16,371 nt of DNA from Methylocapsa sp. (lineage in GTDB: Bacteria; Pseudomonadota; Alphaproteobacteria; Rhizobiales; Beijerinckiaceae), in assembly GCA_003162995.1 (NCBI GenBank), contig PLUZ01000187.1, positions 17,774-34,144 on the forward strand, in the 5' to 3' direction. Every line of letters starts with the position of its first letter. Within the stretch, counting starts at the first letter, position 1. Below are positions 14,934 through 16,371 of this stretch, one piece after another. A program made the position numbers and the translations under genes. The notes below the pieces were generated by a model. It did not search any database and had not been told where the DNA came from. It was given only the letters and a program-made list of their open reading frames with translations.

Positions 14934-15965
14934 CTATCGCCAACGGAAGATGCGCAGCGAAACGGCGAAGGGCACCACCAGCCAAGCCGCCAGAATGGCC
15001 ACGGGAACGGCCAACTGAACCAGGTTGATGCCTTGCAGCATGTTGCCGCGCATCGCGTCGATGGCCGCCGTCAGCGGCAGCGCGCGCACCACGGGTTGAA
15101 TGGCCACGGGAAAGCGCGAGGCGGAGAAGAACACCCCGGAGAGAATCCACATGGGGAGCATGACCAGGTTCATCAGTCCCGACACCGCCTCCAGGGTCCT
15201 GGCGCGGGAGGCCACCAGCAGGCCCAGCGCGGAGAAGGCCAAAGAGGTGAGCACGCACAGCAGTCCCAACTGCCATAGAGACCCTCGAAACGGCACCCCG
15301 AAAACCAGGCGCGCAAAGCCCAGGAACGCCGCAACCTCGATGACCAGCATGGCCAGACGCGACAGCAGGAACGATGTCAGGTATTGCCAGCGAGGCATGG
15401 GTGAAGCCACCATCCGCTTGAGCAGCTTCTTTTGACGGGCATCGACAATCGAAAACCCAAGCCCCCACATCGCCGAGCCCATCAGGTTCATGCCCAGCAG
15501 CCCGGGCACGACAAAGTCGATATAACGCGACCCCGTCTCATGCACCAGCTCGTTTTTGGCCGGCACCGCCTCTTGCCGCCCGGCGGCGGTTTGAACGGCG
15601 CGGTCCGCCAGCAGGCGAGCTGTGCGCGCATCGGGGTTGGTGTCGTCAAACTTGTAGGCCACGCCCTCTGGCCTCTGGATGGCCAGCAGCAGAATATTTC
15701 CCGTAGCCAACGCATGCGTGCCGGCGGCCTCATCCATGGTGGCTGCCGCCAGTCCCTTGTCGGCGTCCAGGGCGCGGGTCAACTCGGCGGTGGTCGCGCC
15801 CACCTGCAAGACGTCGGCCGGCCGGTTGCGAAAGGCAATCCCCAGCCCCATGGCCAGCAGGATGGGAAAGACGAATATCCAGAAAACGGCCTCCGGCTCG
15901 CGCAGAAGCAGCCGGAACCGCACCGAGGTCAGTTGATAGAGCGAACTCTCGTCCCATCTACTCAT
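14934..15965 (-). CDS. ABC-2 type transporter permease (exporter)
   Basis: A 343-residue membrane protein of the ABC-2 permease family, typical of drug, polyketide or lipid exporters. One helix near the N-terminus (about 26-45, VFWIFVFPILLAMGLGIAF) is followed by a large extracytoplasmic segment (about 48-148) and five more helices (about 151-172, 199-219, 233-252, 262-282, 316-336). The cytoplasmic loop QKKLLKRMVASPMPRWQYL (179-197) would contact the ATPase, and ALPLTAAIDAMRG (295-307) matches the late family motif. The start overlaps the ATPase gene end by 8 bases, so the two are coupled. Its codons favour CTG, GCC and CAG more than the pst genes do, suggesting a different origin. The substrate is unknown. 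Confidence 0.88.
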   Translation of the reverse strand: MSRWDESSLYQLTSVRFRLLLREPEAVFWIFVFPILLAMGLGIAFRNRPADVLQVGATTAELTRALDADKGLAAATMDEAAGTHALATGNILLLAIQRPEGVAYKFDDTNPDARTARLLADRAVQTAAGRQEAVPAKNELVHETGSRYIDFVVPGLLGMNLMGSAMWGLGFSIVDARQKKLLKRMVASPMPRWQYLTSFLLSRLAMLVIEVAAFLGFARLVFGVPFRGSLWQLGLLCVLTSLAFSALGLLVASRARTLEAVSGLMNLVMLPMWILSGVFFSASRFPVAIQPVVRALPLTAAIDAMRGNMLQGINLVQLAVPVAILAAWLVVPFAVSLRIFRWR

Positions 15966-16371
15966 CGCGCAAATTCCTTCCCGTCAGGCCGACAAAAACA
16001 TCTTCGAGAGTCGCCGAGTGGGTGCGAAACTCGCTCAGGTGCAGCCCCTGTTCCCGGAGAGCGGCAAAGATGCGCGGCACCGCAGTGTGCAACTCGCTGA
16101 CCGAAAGCTGGTGCAGGCCGGCGTCCACGCGGTGCGACTGAATGCCCGGAATGGCCTTGAGCGGCTCGGCGTCCACGACGCCGTGAGCAGCGTCGTGCGC
16201 GGAGGCCTCCTGTGCGCCGGGCTCGCAGCTGGTGACGGCAAACTCCACAATGTGCTCTCCGCCGATTGAGGCGATGAGCTGCTGCGGAGTTCCCAGGGCA
16301 ATCACACTGCCATGGTCCATGATCGCGACCCGGTCGCACAGCCGCTCGGCCTCTTCCATGTAGTGGGTGGT
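15958..16371 (-). CDS. ABC transporter ATP-binding protein, C-terminal part (5' end outside window)
   Basis: The frame is open to the right edge, so the gene starts outside. The visible 137 residues begin TTHYMEEAERLCDRVAIMDHG, whose His is the switch (H-loop) residue just after Walker B in drug-exporter ATPases. Then come SVIALGTPQQLI and a C-terminal accessory domain ending SATLEDVFVGLTGRNLRDE, the standard tail of ABC-2 exporter ATPases (CcmA/NatA-like class). Walker A, signature and Walker B lie outside. Its last 8 bases overlap the permease gene, marking a two-gene exporter operon. The ATG at 16359 is internal. Confidence 0.9.
   Translation of the reverse strand, partial: TTHYMEEAERLCDRVAIMDHGSVIALGTPQQLIASIGGEHIVEFAVTSCEPGAQEASAHDAAHGVVDAEPLKAIPGIQSHRVDAGLHQLSVSELHTAVPRIFAALREQGLHLSEFRTHSATLEDVFVGLTGRNLRDE

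Noticed and set aside
1..16371. CRISPR arrays, tRNA or rRNA genes, insertion sequences or phage genes
   Set aside because: I found no regularly spaced repeats, cloverleaf sequences, transposase or integrase frames, or terminal inverted repeats anywhere in the window.

Overview
The window looks like chromosomal DNA from a GC-rich alphaproteobacterium, probably of the order Hyphomicrobiales (Rhizobiales); a Beijerinckiaceae-like host is my guess, not a demonstrated assignment. The reasons are the gene order aa3-oxidase subunit IV - pntAA - pntAB - pntB, the split transhydrogenase alpha subunit, the order pstS-pstC-pstA-pstB-phoU-phoB, and an intergenic palindrome with a GAAACCGGTTTTC-like core that I recall from genomes of this order.

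Layout. Positions 1-947 hold the C-terminal part of a TonB-dependent outer-membrane receptor (+ strand, cut by the left edge). At 1105-1725 (+) is a small protein with a phosphopantetheinyl-transferase (AcpS-like) fold signature, a damaged metal site and a C-terminal membrane anchor. At 1835-3739 (-) lies an ABC-F translation-type ATPase, convergent with it. At 3919-5286 (+) is an ABC1/UbiB-family atypical kinase. A tiny gene at 5478-5627 (+) encodes subunit IV of an aa3-type cytochrome oxidase. It precedes pntAA, pntAB and pntB (5725-8776, +), which together form the proton-translocating NAD(P) transhydrogenase. A hairpin and a palindromic element separate pntB from the convergent phosphate cluster.

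The phosphate cluster (14479 down to 8991, - strand) reads pstS, pstC, pstA, pstB, phoU, phoB. It comprises a complete high-affinity phosphate ABC importer, its signalling protein PhoU and the response regulator PhoB. The sensor kinase PhoR is not in the window. PstB and PhoB both carry unusual Ala/Pro-rich N-terminal tails, and the PstB tail is built from three DNA-level repeats. Two hairpins lie in tandem between pstS and pstC and may set a high PstS:PstCAB ratio.

From about 14,480 to 14,933 I find no convincing gene. The last 1.4 kb (- strand) holds an ABC-2 type exporter: a permease and the C-terminal end of its ATPase, cut by the right edge. Its codon use looks different from the rest (rich in CTG, GCC and CAG), so it may be acquired DNA.

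Most of the window is ordinary housekeeping and accessory content. The items I rate most worth a second look are the degenerate membrane-anchored AcpS-like protein, the PstB tail repeats, the pstS-pstC hairpin pair and the foreign-looking exporter.
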